Shown: positions 1 through 7,896, numbered from the stretch's first letter. The stretch: 20,070 bases of DNA from an uncultured Gemmiger sp. (GCA_959018215.1 CAUEKL010000013.1:1-20070), one strand, 5' to 3'. Program-made: numbers and translations. The notes: generated from the letters alone by a model not told the origin.

Positions 1-39
1 TTAGAATTTTATTTTTTTTCAATATGGAATTTACATTCG

Positions 40-68
40 TTCAACTCGCCAACAGACAACGATACAAT
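40..68 (+). promoter_or_regulatory. Candidate promoter of the XRE regulator
   Basis: A -35-like TTCAAC (40-45), a 17-base spacer and a good -10 TACAAT (63-68) lie ahead of the XRE gene. Just downstream, at 79-97, two near-identical units CGAAATTGT and CGAAATTTGT sit head to tail, where a repressor could block transcription. The -10 match is seen directly. Its use as a promoter, and the repeat as an autoregulatory operator, are inferences. Confidence 0.4.
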
Positions 69-114
69 GTATTCAGCACGAAATTGTCGAAATTTGTTTC
101 TTGGGGTGAACGGG

Positions 115-474
115 ATGTATGATTTTTCTGAAAAGCTCGCTGCCGTAGTGCAGGCTGCGCGAATCGCTCATGGCTTGACGCAGGAAGAGCTTGCCGAAAC
201 GATTGGTGTGACAGGGAAATCAATTTCCAATATTGAACGCGGCGTTGCCAACCCGGAATTTGAATCCATCTATCTGTTGTTCCGTTTTCTGGGCATCGAT
301 GCCAATGCAATCTTTTACCCGGAGCGTAACGATGTTGACACTATGCTAAAGCAATTTCAGCGCTTGCTGGTTGGCTGCACCTGTGACGAACTGGAGATGC
401 TGTTATCCATCAATCGCGAGATCCTGATCCACACACGGCGAATGGATGAAGTCGGCGAAGTAGAAACCGTTTAA
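115..474 (+). CDS. XRE-family helix-turn-helix transcriptional regulator
   Basis: This is a 119-residue protein with an N-terminal Cro/C1-type HTH (about residues 8-62). The HTH holds the typical run GLTQEELAETIGV followed by SISNIERG and a NPEFESIYLLFRFLGID helix. The C-terminal 55 residues are helical and unassigned, ending TRRMDEVGEVETV. The start at 115 is preferred to 67 because the HTH follows it at once and a GGGGTG element precedes it; the 67 start would add 16 residues unlike the family. Regulators of this size are common near integrative elements and often repress their own promoter. The tandem CGAAATT repeat at 79-97 could be such an operator. It converges with the Cys-rich KTR gene, sharing a terminator. 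Its target genes cannot be told from the window. Confidence 0.85.
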   Translation: MYDFSEKLAAVVQAARIAHGLTQEELAETIGVTGKSISNIERGVANPEFESIYLLFRFLGIDANAIFYPERNDVDTMLKQFQRLLVGCTCDELEMLLSINREILIHTRRMDEVGEVETV

Positions 475-478
475 GAAA

Positions 479-514
479 AAGGCCCGCTTTTCAGTTGCAT
501 GAAAAGCGGGCCTT
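479..514. terminator. Bidirectional intrinsic terminator between XRE gene and KTR gene
   Basis: A perfect 15-bp stem (479-493 pairing with 500-514) with a 6-base loop GTTGCA lies between two convergent genes. On the minus strand the stem is followed by a U-run (complement of the A-run at 476-480), a classic Rho-independent terminator for the KTR gene. On the plus strand only a loose T-rich tail follows, so termination of the XRE transcript is less certain. Confidence 0.85.
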
Positions 515-518
515 GCTG

Positions 519-749
519 CTATTTACAGACCTTTGTGCAGGGATAGATTTTCCCTTGGATGATATCTACCCGCATCTCCTTCTTACATTTCGGGCAATAC
601 ATCGGGAAACGAAGCACCAATGTATCTTGATAAATCTTTGTTTTCGTCTTATTGTGGCAGACCGGGCAATGAACCCATACAGATTTTGCAGTATGTTCAT
701 TTGCCGAACATTCTGCACCTTTTGGGGCACCATTTTTTGCTACACGCAT
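519..749 (-). CDS. Cysteine-rich KTR family small protein
   Basis: This 76-residue protein has two CxxC knuckles: WVHCPVCHNKTKTKI at about residues 25-39 and YCPKCKKEM at about 51-59. A TLVLRFPMYC stretch links them. This is the layout of the Cys-rich KTR family (Pfam 'Cysteine-rich KTR'), short zinc-ribbon-like proteins found again and again as cargo of Tn916-like and CD1108-type integrative elements in Firmicutes; their function is unknown. The second knuckle is clear; the family's usual KTR triplet is KTK here. The start at 749 is the only ATG in frame. It abuts the TAG at 750-752 that ends the decayed rpe frame, and its Shine-Dalgarno (GAAGG) is weak and distant. It ends just before the strong terminator at 479-514. 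Confidence 0.75.
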   Translation of the reverse strand: MRVAKNGAPKGAECSANEHTAKSVWVHCPVCHNKTKTKIYQDTLVLRFPMYCPKCKKEMRVDIIQGKIYPCTKVCK

Positions 750-955
750 CTACGGTTTCGCCTTCTCCGCACGCAATGCACACACATTTTGATATATGCT
801 TCCACAGAAGACCGCACTGCCCGCCACGATGCTCCGTGCCCCCGCCGCATTGGCGCCGGGCAAGGTATCGGGGGGCCGCCCTCCACCTGGATGACGGCGC
901 AGCTTTCCTGCCCTTGCAGCAGATTTCTGGCAGCGGCGATCTTTCCATTTCAGAA
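750..955 (-). pseudogene. Decayed 3' fragment of a ribulose-phosphate 3-epimerase gene
   Basis: Read on the minus strand, this stretch encodes the rpe C-terminus in pieces: KIAAARNLLQGQESC, AVIQVEGG, then after a frameshift DTLPGANAAGARSIVAG and SAVFCGS. The intact Rpe at 10921-11568 has the same order with KIAAARALLQGQ and ARSIVAGSAVFGG. Plus-strand 783-943 aligns with 10945-11109 without gaps except for one 4-base deletion near 860, which breaks the frame. The best block (about 811-860) is roughly 90% identical by eye. The remnant lacks the N-terminal two-thirds and its active-site aspartate and histidines, so it cannot work. It runs into a divergent tail ending in TAG at 750-752, next to the KTR start. 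I take it as one arm of a direct repeat flanking the accessory block. Confidence 0.85.
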
Positions 956-998
956 TCGATGATTGGATGCAATCAAGACACTTGCCAAGTTGCTAAGC

Positions 999-1424
999 TC
1001 AACGCTTATCCTGGCGGGAAAATCCGATCACGCAGTTGGCCGCGATGGCCAGGGCGTAGAACACCCAGGCGGCAATGGCCAGGTTCATGGCCAGAATGGC
1101 TACCGGGTTGCTGGATTCCAGATCGGAAAAGTAGATGTAGCCGATCAGCAGTACGCGGCCGCTGAGCACCGTGCAAAGGGCCAGACCGATGAGCAGGGAA
1201 TTCACAAAAAACATTCCGTCCTGCACGACGGCCGGCAGTTTGCCCCGAGCTGCGATGACCACTGCATCAAAAACCAGGGTCACGACGCAGGCGGCCACGA
1301 TAACGGGCAGCCCGCTCAAGGCGTAGGCGGTGAGGGAACTCGCGATGCTCAGAACCAGGGCGACCGCCACGAGCAGCGCCTGGGCCAGAACCATGCGCTG
1401 CCATTTGGTGAAAGATCTTGCCAT
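999..1424 (-). CDS. Small integral membrane protein of the GH3 operon
   Basis: This is a 141-residue hydrophobic protein. It starts with a basic segment MARSFTKWQRM, followed by about four membrane helices: roughly residues 11-35, 38-59, 68-95 and 105-133. A short polar loop FSDLESSNPV lies before the last helix and the tail RQDKR is basic. I do not recognise a family. The ATG at 1424 overlaps the TAA of the GH3 gene by one base (TAATG), which points to translational coupling; the in-frame upstream extension is an off-frame reading of the GH3 gene and is rejected. Coupling to a membrane-anchored glycosidase suggests a partner, anchor or transport role at the membrane, but nothing in the sequence proves this. 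Downstream lies only the rpe remnant. Confidence 0.7.
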   Translation of the reverse strand: MARSFTKWQRMVLAQALLVAVALVLSIASSLTAYALSGLPVIVAACVVTLVFDAVVIAARGKLPAVVQDGMFFVNSLLIGLALCTVLSGRVLLIGYIYFSDLESSNPVAILAMNLAIAAWVFYALAIAANCVIGFSRQDKR

Positions 1425-4400
1425 TACGCATTCTCCTTTTTCTTTTTGCTGCTCTTTACCACACAGGCCACATATCCGGCCGCAAGCAGTACGGTAAGGG
1501 CGATCATGCCGTAGTGGACGCTCTTGTACGCCACACGCCACCACACATTCACTTCCACCTTCTGGGAGCTGGAGTTGATGGAGTTCATCACGTTGCTCTG
1601 GGCGTAGACGTACAGGGTATTGTGAACGCGGTCCTTGATGGCCTGCAGCATGGTGGCGTCGCCGGAAAGGGTGTTTGTGGTGGCGGTGATGTAGGAAGCC
1701 CACTCCTCGGCCACTTCGGTGGTATCAAAGTTGGTGGTGCCCGCAATGACCGATTCCTTCCAGGTCATGTAGGTGGCGGGGTTCACCATGTCGGTGACAG
1801 CGTACCCTTCAAAGCCCCACTCCTGCACCAGAATGTTGGTCATCAGGGCGGTGCAGGCGCTTACGTAGGTGGGTCCGATGCGGCTGAAGGAGGTCATCAG
1901 GCCCAGGGTACCGCCTTCTACCGCGATCTGGAAGCTGCGCAGCTCCAGCTCACGGGCTTTCTGCTCCTGCATGAAGGGGGCCACGCCGTTGCGGTTGGAT
2001 TCCTGGTCGTTGAAGGCAAAGTGCTTGGGGGCGCAGATCAGGCCCTTGGTCAGCGCGCCCTGGGCCACCGAAAGCCCGGTGTAACCGGACAGGACCGGGT
2101 CTTCCGAGTAGTATTCGCCGTTACGGCCGTTGTAGGGATGGCGGTGCAGGTTCAGGCCGGGGCCCCAGATAAAGGACAGGCCGTTGTACAGGGAATCGTT
2201 GCCCCAAAGCACGCCGTACTGTTCTGCCAGTTCCTTGTTGAAGGTGGCGGCCACCAGCGGCGCACTGCCCATATCGTTGCACATATAGGCTGCGTTGGGG
2301 TCATCCTCTGCCACATACCAGGGAGAGTTGGGGTCGGAATAGGCGCTCAGTTCCACATTGAACCCGTTGGGGGCGTTCTCGGTATACTGGCCGCCCACAA
2401 AGCCGATGGATTCCATAGCGGGGGCGTTGCGGTTGCCCTGGGTGATGAAGAGGATAGCTTCCTGCAGATCCAGCTGGTTAAGCAGGTCATCCCACATGGG
2501 ATCGTCATAGGCCACGCCCTTCATATCGCTGAAGGTCAGGCCGTCGGCGCTTTCGCCGCCAAAGGTGATGTCCGAAGTGTCGTCGCCGGTGGCGATGGTG
2601 TAAAAGTCGTTGGTCAGGTAGGGCAGCATCTCCTCGGTGAGAGAAAGGCTGTCATAGGTCTGGGGCCAGGTGCCTTCCCAGTCGGAACGGGAGAGATAGG
2701 TGACCGTATTCTCGGCCCAGGTGTTGTAATCCGCTTCCTGCAGCTGGTTGGTCACTTCGGTGCCCGCCTTGGAGGTAGACAGTTCCTTGTTCAGGCTGTC
2801 GTTGTGCCAGGTCTGCACATTGGCGGCGTCGCCGGATACTTCGTATCCCTGGGCCGCCAGCACATTGTTCACGGCGGCATGGCTGCCGTTGGCAACGGTG
2901 AAGTAGTAGTCACCGGCATCCAGAATGTAGGTCTGTTCGCCGGTTTCGTCATAGCTGGCCATGTTCTGCAGGTCGGCCACGATGGTCACGGTCTCGCTGG
3001 CGCCCGGTTCCAGGACCGAGGTCTTGGCATAATCCAGCAGCTGGATGGCGGATTTCTCCACCCCGCCCGCGATGTAAGGCGCCTGGACGTACAGCTGCAC
3101 CGGCGTTTTGCCGGCCACAGCACCGGTGTTTTCCACCGTGACCTGGGCCGTCACCGTGCGGGCGTCCACATCCACTTCCACGCTGTCGATATGCTGGCTG
3201 AAAGTGGTGTAGGACAGGCCGTAGCCGAAGGGATAGACCACTTCTTCGTCATAGTTCCATCCGGCGGTGGAGGCAAAGGCGCCCACCTGGGAATCGGCGT
3301 TGCCCTGACCCATGACCACATCGGCGTAGCGGGTCTCGTAGTAGCGGTAGCCGGTGTAGATGCCCTCGGCTTCGATGAGGTAGAAGTCACCGCGGTCCAC
3401 AGCGGTGTCCAGATACTGGGCGGCATTCTGCCAGGCCATTACGCCGTAGTTGGCCATAGCCGGGGAGGAAGCCGAGTCCGTGGCAAAGGTGTCCGGCAGG
3501 GCGCCGCTGGGGTTGACTTCACCCATCAGGATGTCGGCCACACCGCGCATGCCGTAGTTGCCGGGCCAGCCGATCCACAGAACGGCGTCCACGCCCTCGT
3601 CGGACTGCAGCGCGCCCAGTTCCATGGCGTTGCTGCTGTTGACCAGCACAATGACGGTTTCAAAGTTGGACTTGGCAAATTCGATCAGCGCCAGTTCGTT
3701 GGCGGAAAGACCCAGGGCGCTGCTGGCGCCGGAAGCCGCGTCCACGCCCTCGGCGCCGGGATAGTAATCGGCGGCTTCAGAGCCGGGACGGCCCACCACC
3801 ACGATGGCTGCATCGTTGTATTCAGCCATACTGGAGGTAAAACTGGCATTGGCAGCGTTCAGTTCCGCCAACGTGGGTTCCAGAATGGTGTATACCGGTT
3901 CCTCACCGACCAGCACGCCGGAAAAGCTGGGAGAAAGTTTGTTCACCCCTTTGTAGGCGTCCCCGGCAGCCACGGCGGCGTAAGCTTCGTTGGCGGTGGT
4001 ATTGACGCTGAATCCGCGTTCGGTCAGCGCCGTGGTCAGGCTGACGTTCTGGGCATCCGGCACGCTCACACCCACCGTTGCGCCGTAGATGGTTTTGGCA
4101 TCGGCGCGCAAGCCCAGCAGGGTGACCTTGCGGGCGGTTTCGGCCAGGGGCAGGGCTCCATTGTTTTTCAGCAGCACAGACCCTTCTTCTGCCAGGGTCT
4201 CCCCAGCCGCCTGGTGCGCTGCCACCAGTTCATCGGTGTTGGCGTAATCCGCCGTAAAAGTGGTGTACAGTTCGCCGTCGCTGGTGTCGGTCTGTACCAC
4301 ATAGCTTTTGGTTCCCAGAAAGCCGTCTACCATGTTGCGGTTGGTTTCCAGCGCAGTTCCGGCTGTGGAACCCACAAAGACCAGCGCCGCGCAAAGATAG

Positions 4401-4435
4401 GCACCTCCGCGCCAAAGATTTTTCCTTTCAAACAT
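1424..4435 (-). CDS. Membrane-anchored glycoside hydrolase family 3 enzyme, reversed domain order
   Basis: This 1003-residue GH3 enzyme probably cleaves beta-linked glucose, xylose or related residues from oligosaccharides outside the cell. Its domain order is reversed: the alpha/beta sandwich is N-terminal (about residues 60-345; ILMGEVNPSGALPDTF near 303), then PFGYGLSYTTF (about 402-412) and an FnIII-like domain (to about 520). After a linker of about 150 residues comes the TIM-barrel domain, with GPGLNLHRHPYNGR (758-771), KHFAFNDQE (804-812) and the nucleophile aspartate in GFEGYAVTD (D882). Such inversion is known from Ruminococcus and Butyrivibrio beta-glucosidases. Hydrophobic helices at about residues 14-30 and 972-993 suggest anchoring at both ends, with a KKKK tail. 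The ATG at 4435 has a GAGGG 8 bases upstream and is preferred to the GTG at 4450, which overlaps the upstream gene. Substrate is unknown. Confidence 0.9.
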   Translation of the reverse strand: MFERKNLWRGGAYLCAALVFVGSTAGTALETNRNMVDGFLGTKSYVVQTDTSDGELYTTFTADYANTDELVAAHQAAGETLAEEGSVLLKNNGALPLAETARKVTLLGLRADAKTIYGATVGVSVPDAQNVSLTTALTERGFSVNTTANEAYAAVAAGDAYKGVNKLSPSFSGVLVGEEPVYTILEPTLAELNAANASFTSSMAEYNDAAIVVVGRPGSEAADYYPGAEGVDAASGASSALGLSANELALIEFAKSNFETVIVLVNSSNAMELGALQSDEGVDAVLWIGWPGNYGMRGVADILMGEVNPSGALPDTFATDSASSPAMANYGVMAWQNAAQYLDTAVDRGDFYLIEAEGIYTGYRYYETRYADVVMGQGNADSQVGAFASTAGWNYDEEVVYPFGYGLSYTTFSQHIDSVEVDVDARTVTAQVTVENTGAVAGKTPVQLYVQAPYIAGGVEKSAIQLLDYAKTSVLEPGASETVTIVADLQNMASYDETGEQTYILDAGDYYFTVANGSHAAVNNVLAAQGYEVSGDAANVQTWHNDSLNKELSTSKAGTEVTNQLQEADYNTWAENTVTYLSRSDWEGTWPQTYDSLSLTEEMLPYLTNDFYTIATGDDTSDITFGGESADGLTFSDMKGVAYDDPMWDDLLNQLDLQEAILFITQGNRNAPAMESIGFVGGQYTENAPNGFNVELSAYSDPNSPWYVAEDDPNAAYMCNDMGSAPLVAATFNKELAEQYGVLWGNDSLYNGLSFIWGPGLNLHRHPYNGRNGEYYSEDPVLSGYTGLSVAQGALTKGLICAPKHFAFNDQESNRNGVAPFMQEQKARELELRSFQIAVEGGTLGLMTSFSRIGPTYVSACTALMTNILVQEWGFEGYAVTDMVNPATYMTWKESVIAGTTNFDTTEVAEEWASYITATTNTLSGDATMLQAIKDRVHNTLYVYAQSNVMNSINSSSQKVEVNVWWRVAYKSVHYGMIALTVLLAAGYVACVVKSSKKKKENA

Positions 4436-4446
4436 TGGCTTTACCC

Positions 4447-5052
4447 TCACATACTCTTTTTACATACAGAAAAGACACCCGCAGACTCTTCCCAGGTAGC
4501 GGCGGCGGGGTAGTCCCCGCCCACGTCCTCCTCCTCCTCAGCGCTGCTGCTGGCCTCCGCGTCTCCGGACATGGGCGTCCCCTCGGTGACATTTTCCTGA
4601 ATGAAGTTGTAGAATTCTTCCGTGGCCTTACCAATAAAGCCAGTCAGATCGTATTCAACAACCAGTTCCTCACCGTCCACGCTGAAGGTCATCTCCTGCT
4701 TTTCGCCGAAGAAGTCGAACAGGGTGTTGAAGCGGGTGTGGTCGGCGTTGGTCTCGATCAGCATGGGAACGGTCTCGTCGGTTTCCTCAAAGTAGTAGTC
4801 TACCACAACGTATTCGTCCCAGTCGGTGGTGGCGGGGTAGGGACCACCCACGTCCACTTCTTCACCGGCCGCCGCAGAGGTTTCCGCAGGCTCCGCGGTT
4901 TCTTCCGGTTCAGGGGTGGCTTCCGTTACAGCGGAAGCAGGAGCAGAATCTTCGCTGGCAGCAGAAGTAGTGCTTTCACTTTGAGAAGCGCCGCAGGCAG
5001 ACAGCGCCATCATCGCCGCCAGGGCCAGAACCATCAGAGTTTTCTTTTTCAT
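4447..5052 (-). CDS. Small lipoprotein with a repeated VGGxYPA motif
   Basis: This 201-residue secreted lipoprotein has a signal peptide MKKKTL...MMALSAC with lipobox cysteine C20. A Ser/Glu/Pro/Thr-rich linker (about 21-65) would act as a spacer from the membrane. Residues 66-79 read VDVGGPYPATTDWDE, followed by a folded-looking segment to about residue 155. The motif returns at 176-188 as EDVGGDYPAAATWEE, but the protein then ends within 15 residues (KKSM), so the second unit looks cut short. No family is recognised. The start at 5052 has AAGGAGG 6-7 bases upstream. The stop lies 11 bases before the GH3 start, so the two are probably co-transcribed. Upstream lies a promoter with a candidate LytTR site. 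A substrate-binding or surface-accessory role beside GH3 is inference. Confidence 0.8.
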   Translation of the reverse strand: MKKKTLMVLALAAMMALSACGASQSESTTSAASEDSAPASAVTEATPEPEETAEPAETSAAAGEEVDVGGPYPATTDWDEYVVVDYYFEETDETVPMLIETNADHTRFNTLFDFFGEKQEMTFSVDGEELVVEYDLTGFIGKATEEFYNFIQENVTEGTPMSGDAEASSSAEEEEDVGGDYPAAATWEESAGVFSVCKKSM

Positions 5053-5108
5053 AGTTTTCCTCCTTGTTGTTTTACGGCTTGGGAATCTGTGCCGCATATC
5101 TTGCCCCC

Positions 5109-5138
5109 ATAGTACCAACTGCGGCGCCGTTTTTTCAA
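5109..5138 (-). promoter_or_regulatory. Promoter of the lipoprotein-GH3-membrane protein operon
   Basis: On the minus strand, TTGAAA (5138-5133), an 18-base spacer and TACTAT (5114-5109) form a plausible sigma-A promoter. The same arrangement, TTGAAA-N18-TACTTT, stands ahead of the SGNH gene (7967-7938), each time 8 bases after a paired TGCG site. That repetition raises confidence beyond the match itself. Confidence 0.65.
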
Positions 5139-5146
5139 CGAGGAAG

Positions 5147-5176
5147 GCGCATCCTTTCGTTTTTTGTGCGCAACTT
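5147..5176 (-). promoter_or_regulatory. Candidate LytTR response-regulator binding site 1 (GH3 operon)
   Basis: On the minus strand, half-sites AAGTTGCGC (5176-5168) and AGGATGCGC (5155-5147) share 7 of 9 bases. They repeat in the same direction with a 21-base period and an A-rich 12-base spacer. The second ends 8 bases before the -35. LytTR regulators such as AgrA bind 9-bp direct repeats with 12-13 base spacing upstream of weak promoters; the geometry fits. Assignment to the regulator at 8015-8740 is inferred from proximity and from the two other copies. Confidence 0.6.
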
Positions 5177-5190
5177 TCCTGTTCCGGCTT

Positions 5191-6513
5191 TCAGGCGCTG
5201 TTCTCCGGCAACGGGATCAGGATATTGACGGAAAACACATCCTCCTCCGTTTTGTAATTGATGATTCCGTGATACTGCTCAACGATCCGGCTCATACTTT
5301 GAAAACCGAAACCGTGGGCGGTGGAATCCGCCTTTGTGGTCAGGAGTTCAGGGCCGGCACGCTGAATTTTACCGTCAAAATAATTTTCCTGATGGACGGA
5401 CAAAAAACCTTGTGAACATTTGATAGCCAAGGTTATGCTGCGGCGGGAGGGTTCCAGCTTGCGGGATGCCTCGATGGCATTGTCCAGCAGGTTGGCAAAC
5501 AGGGTATACAGGTCCAGTTCCCGCATAAAGTCCAGGGGATGTTCACAGCTCACCACGGTGAAGGGGATTTTTTCATGGAGGCAGGTGGCCGATTTTTCGG
5601 TCAGTACGGTGCTCAGGGCTTCGTTGTTAGTGTCCACAATGGCATCAAAAGCACCAGTGATATGTTCCAGCTCTTCGATCAGCTGTGTTTTCCCATCGGG
5701 GGCTTGGCGAAGATAGCGCAGCTGCTTTTTCAGATCATGACTTTTGATGTTGATCATCTGCATCAACTCACGGGAAGATTCATACTGCTGCATATGCTGT
5801 TTTGCCATGGTCTCGGTAGCGACACGCTCCATTTCCAGCGTACGCCGTACCGTCAGATTGTATAGCACACAGATTGTAAGTACATCAAACAAAATCGCAT
5901 ATATGCGAATGACAACCATGGTTATCCCCACATTGGCGTGGGGATCGTAAACAAACAAAAACATATTGTATGCGTCGTTAACGATCAGCAGCGTCATTGC
6001 GCATACTACAACACCTGTATTTTTACTCCCGGTTTTAAACAACAGCGTTTCGCGGTTAGAAAAAATTGCTCTAGCAAACAGGCAAGCAACTGCCAAGGTG
6101 GTCAAGCACAGGGCCACCGCAGGTTGTCCGGGCTCATCGCCATGCAGATATCCCATTGTCACCGATTCAACGATTTTATAAATATCAAACTGGATGCGCT
6201 GAAAGGTTATGGATATCACCATAAGGTACAACGCGTTACTGCAGCTGACTTCATAACAAAGAAAAATCTGAAAGGCTGAAAGCATTGACAATATGGCGCG
6301 CCAAAGGATATTGCTCATCATATTATCAGCGGCAATGGTATTTCCCAGCCATTCCCAATTCTGCATCAACCCGCTGGACATCGCCAGCATAACCCCTGTC
6401 AGTAGCACCCAGTACACAACCGAAGCGTTCCGCCGGGTCAGTTTTCTACATACACAGGCTTCCACTGCTAGCATCGAAAACAGAAAATTGTTCTTCCAAT
6501 ACCAATCCGCCAT
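5191..6513 (-). CDS. GHKL-domain sensor histidine kinase (AgrC/LytS-like partner of a LytTR regulator)
   Basis: This is a 440-residue membrane kinase. The first 220 residues hold about six or seven hydrophobic helices (roughly 8-24, 30-50, 66-88, 93-116, 131-151, 166-188, 196-220), followed by a helical linker. The phospho-acceptor is H259 in KSHDLKKQLRYL. The ATPase part has the N box NLLDNAIEA (341-349) and a G box GFGFQS (401-406). There is no PAS or HAMP domain. This is the architecture of peptide-sensing or membrane-signal kinases that pair with LytTR regulators. It lies 42 bases after the SGNH gene and probably shares its promoter, while its likely partner regulator lies on the far side of that gene. 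AAGGGAG precedes the ATG. No pheromone precursor gene was found beside it, so the ligand is open. Confidence 0.9.
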   Translation of the reverse strand: MADWYWKNNFLFSMLAVEACVCRKLTRRNASVVYWVLLTGVMLAMSSGLMQNWEWLGNTIAADNMMSNILWRAILSMLSAFQIFLCYEVSCSNALYLMVISITFQRIQFDIYKIVESVTMGYLHGDEPGQPAVALCLTTLAVACLFARAIFSNRETLLFKTGSKNTGVVVCAMTLLIVNDAYNMFLFVYDPHANVGITMVVIRIYAILFDVLTICVLYNLTVRRTLEMERVATETMAKQHMQQYESSRELMQMINIKSHDLKKQLRYLRQAPDGKTQLIEELEHITGAFDAIVDTNNEALSTVLTEKSATCLHEKIPFTVVSCEHPLDFMRELDLYTLFANLLDNAIEASRKLEPSRRSITLAIKCSQGFLSVHQENYFDGKIQRAGPELLTTKADSTAHGFGFQSMSRIVEQYHGIINYKTEEDVFSVNILIPLPENSA

Positions 6514-6555
6514 TGTTGTGGCACTCCCTTTTCAATCGCCAAGCTTTACCGGGGG

Positions 6556-7896
6556 TTATTCAGCAGCCAGGGCGTCATACACCGCTTGAGCAATGGCCGC
6601 ATTGCCTTGGGCATTGGGGTGTACACCGTCGGCAAACCACTCTGGATGGCCTGCTGTCAGCGCGTGGATATCAATCAGCGGCAAATCCAATTCCTCCGCA
6701 ATTTCGGAAACGATCTGTGCTGCCTGGTCAAGATTGTCAGCATTGATGTCAAAATTCACGGTTTCCTGGCCTTCTACCACATACACAGTCACTGGCGTCA
6801 TCAGATAAATCTGGGGGGCGGAAGCCAAGTTTTGATAATCCTGCACAAAATCCAGAAACTCCGTGCGGAACTGCTCCGGGTCCCAATAGGCGTTTTTGGC
6901 ATCATTGGTGCCCATCATAATGATGTAGAAATCACAGGGTTCTTTCTGCGAGGTCCGATAGATGCTATGCTCCCGGTAGGGGGCATCCGTTCCGGGCATC
7001 ACGGTCTGACTGCCCATTCCGTAATTTTCCACCGTGATGCCGTCATCCAGCATCTCCTGCAACAGCGCCGGATAGGATTCAGTGTCCCGGGTCTTCATAA
7101 CGCCGGAGCCGTAGGTAGTGCTGTCACCTACGCATCCGATCACAGTGCCTTCCGGCAGCGAAACCACGGCCGGAAGCGTGATCTCACCCTCTGTGCCGGT
7201 GATTTGATAGTAGATATACTGGGCGATGGCGGAATTCCCCACCTTGTTGGGGTGCAGACCATCCGCAAACCATTCAGGATGATCTTCCGTAAAGGTATGC
7301 AGATCAATGACCGGCACGCCTACTTTTTCAGCTACCGTGTGGACAGCAGCAACAACTTCCGCATCCACATTATCCCCCATAGCCCCGTAATACTCGGGAT
7401 TGTCGCTGTCTTGCGCATACACGCAGGGCGGTGTCATCAAAAAAATCTGCGCATCCGGGTTGACATCCTCATACGTCGAAAGAAATGTTTCATATTCCTC
7501 CACAAAAGTGTCCGTATCCCAGAAATCCGGTTTCGCATCATTGGTGCCCAGCATAACCAGATACACATCCGCCGCCATATTCAGGGAAGCCTGGTACTCT
7601 TCCTGCTCCGTATACGGGCGGTTGGTACCCGCCATCAGGGTGCTGCCGGGATTCCCGAAGTTTTCCACCGTCCAGGCGTCCCCCAACAGTGTTTGCAGCA
7701 TCGCAGGATACGAATCTGTATCTCGTGTTTTCCGCACACCTGCCCCAAAAGTAATGCTGTCGCCCACGCAAGCCAATGTGCCGCTTTCACCGATCACCGT
7801 GGGCTCCACAGTTTGGGACGAAGATGCGTTGCAGCCGCTCAATACCAGCGCCGCCGCGCAGACAAGTGATAATCCACGTGTTGCATAGTGTTTCAT
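6556..7896 (-). CDS. Lipoprotein with two tandem SGNH/GDSL hydrolase domains
   Basis: This 446-residue lipoprotein (lipobox LVLSGC, C22) has two complete SGNH esterase domains. Domain 1 shows GDSITFG with S47, the GTNDA block (117-121) and DGLHPN (212-217, Asp-His of the triad). Domain 2 shows GDSTTYG with S259, GTNDA (329-333) and DGVHPN (423-428). Both also share a 'GV.KTRDT.SYPA' stretch after block I and a 'HPEWFADG' stretch before the last block, so they arose by duplication. Family members deacylate sugars or lipids; the extracellular setting beside GH3 suggests a glycan deacetylase, which is inference. The ATG at 7896 has AAGGAG about 10 bases upstream. It has its own promoter and candidate LytTR site at 7938-8005, and the kinase gene follows. 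Confidence 0.9.
   Translation of the reverse strand: MKHYATRGLSLVCAAALVLSGCNASSSQTVEPTVIGESGTLACVGDSITFGAGVRKTRDTDSYPAMLQTLLGDAWTVENFGNPGSTLMAGTNRPYTEQEEYQASLNMAADVYLVMLGTNDAKPDFWDTDTFVEEYETFLSTYEDVNPDAQIFLMTPPCVYAQDSDNPEYYGAMGDNVDAEVVAAVHTVAEKVGVPVIDLHTFTEDHPEWFADGLHPNKVGNSAIAQYIYYQITGTEGEITLPAVVSLPEGTVIGCVGDSTTYGSGVMKTRDTESYPALLQEMLDDGITVENYGMGSQTVMPGTDAPYREHSIYRTSQKEPCDFYIIMMGTNDAKNAYWDPEQFRTEFLDFVQDYQNLASAPQIYLMTPVTVYVVEGQETVNFDINADNLDQAAQIVSEIAEELDLPLIDIHALTAGHPEWFADGVHPNAQGNAAIAQAVYDALAAE

Noticed and set aside
697..972. Minus-strand open frame of 91 codons
   Set aside because: It is an out-of-frame reading of the rpe remnant and overlaps the KTR gene; the Cys-rich look comes from the wrong frame.
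1418..4513. Plus-strand open frame of over 1000 codons opposite GH3
   Set aside because: It mirrors the GH3 gene codon for codon, is rich in Gly, Val and His as GC-rich antisense frames are, and has no ribosome site or domain.
5137..5160. Hairpin with a following T-run on the plus strand
   Set aside because: The stem is imperfect and no plus-strand gene lies upstream; the same bases are better explained as LytTR site 1 and its promoter.
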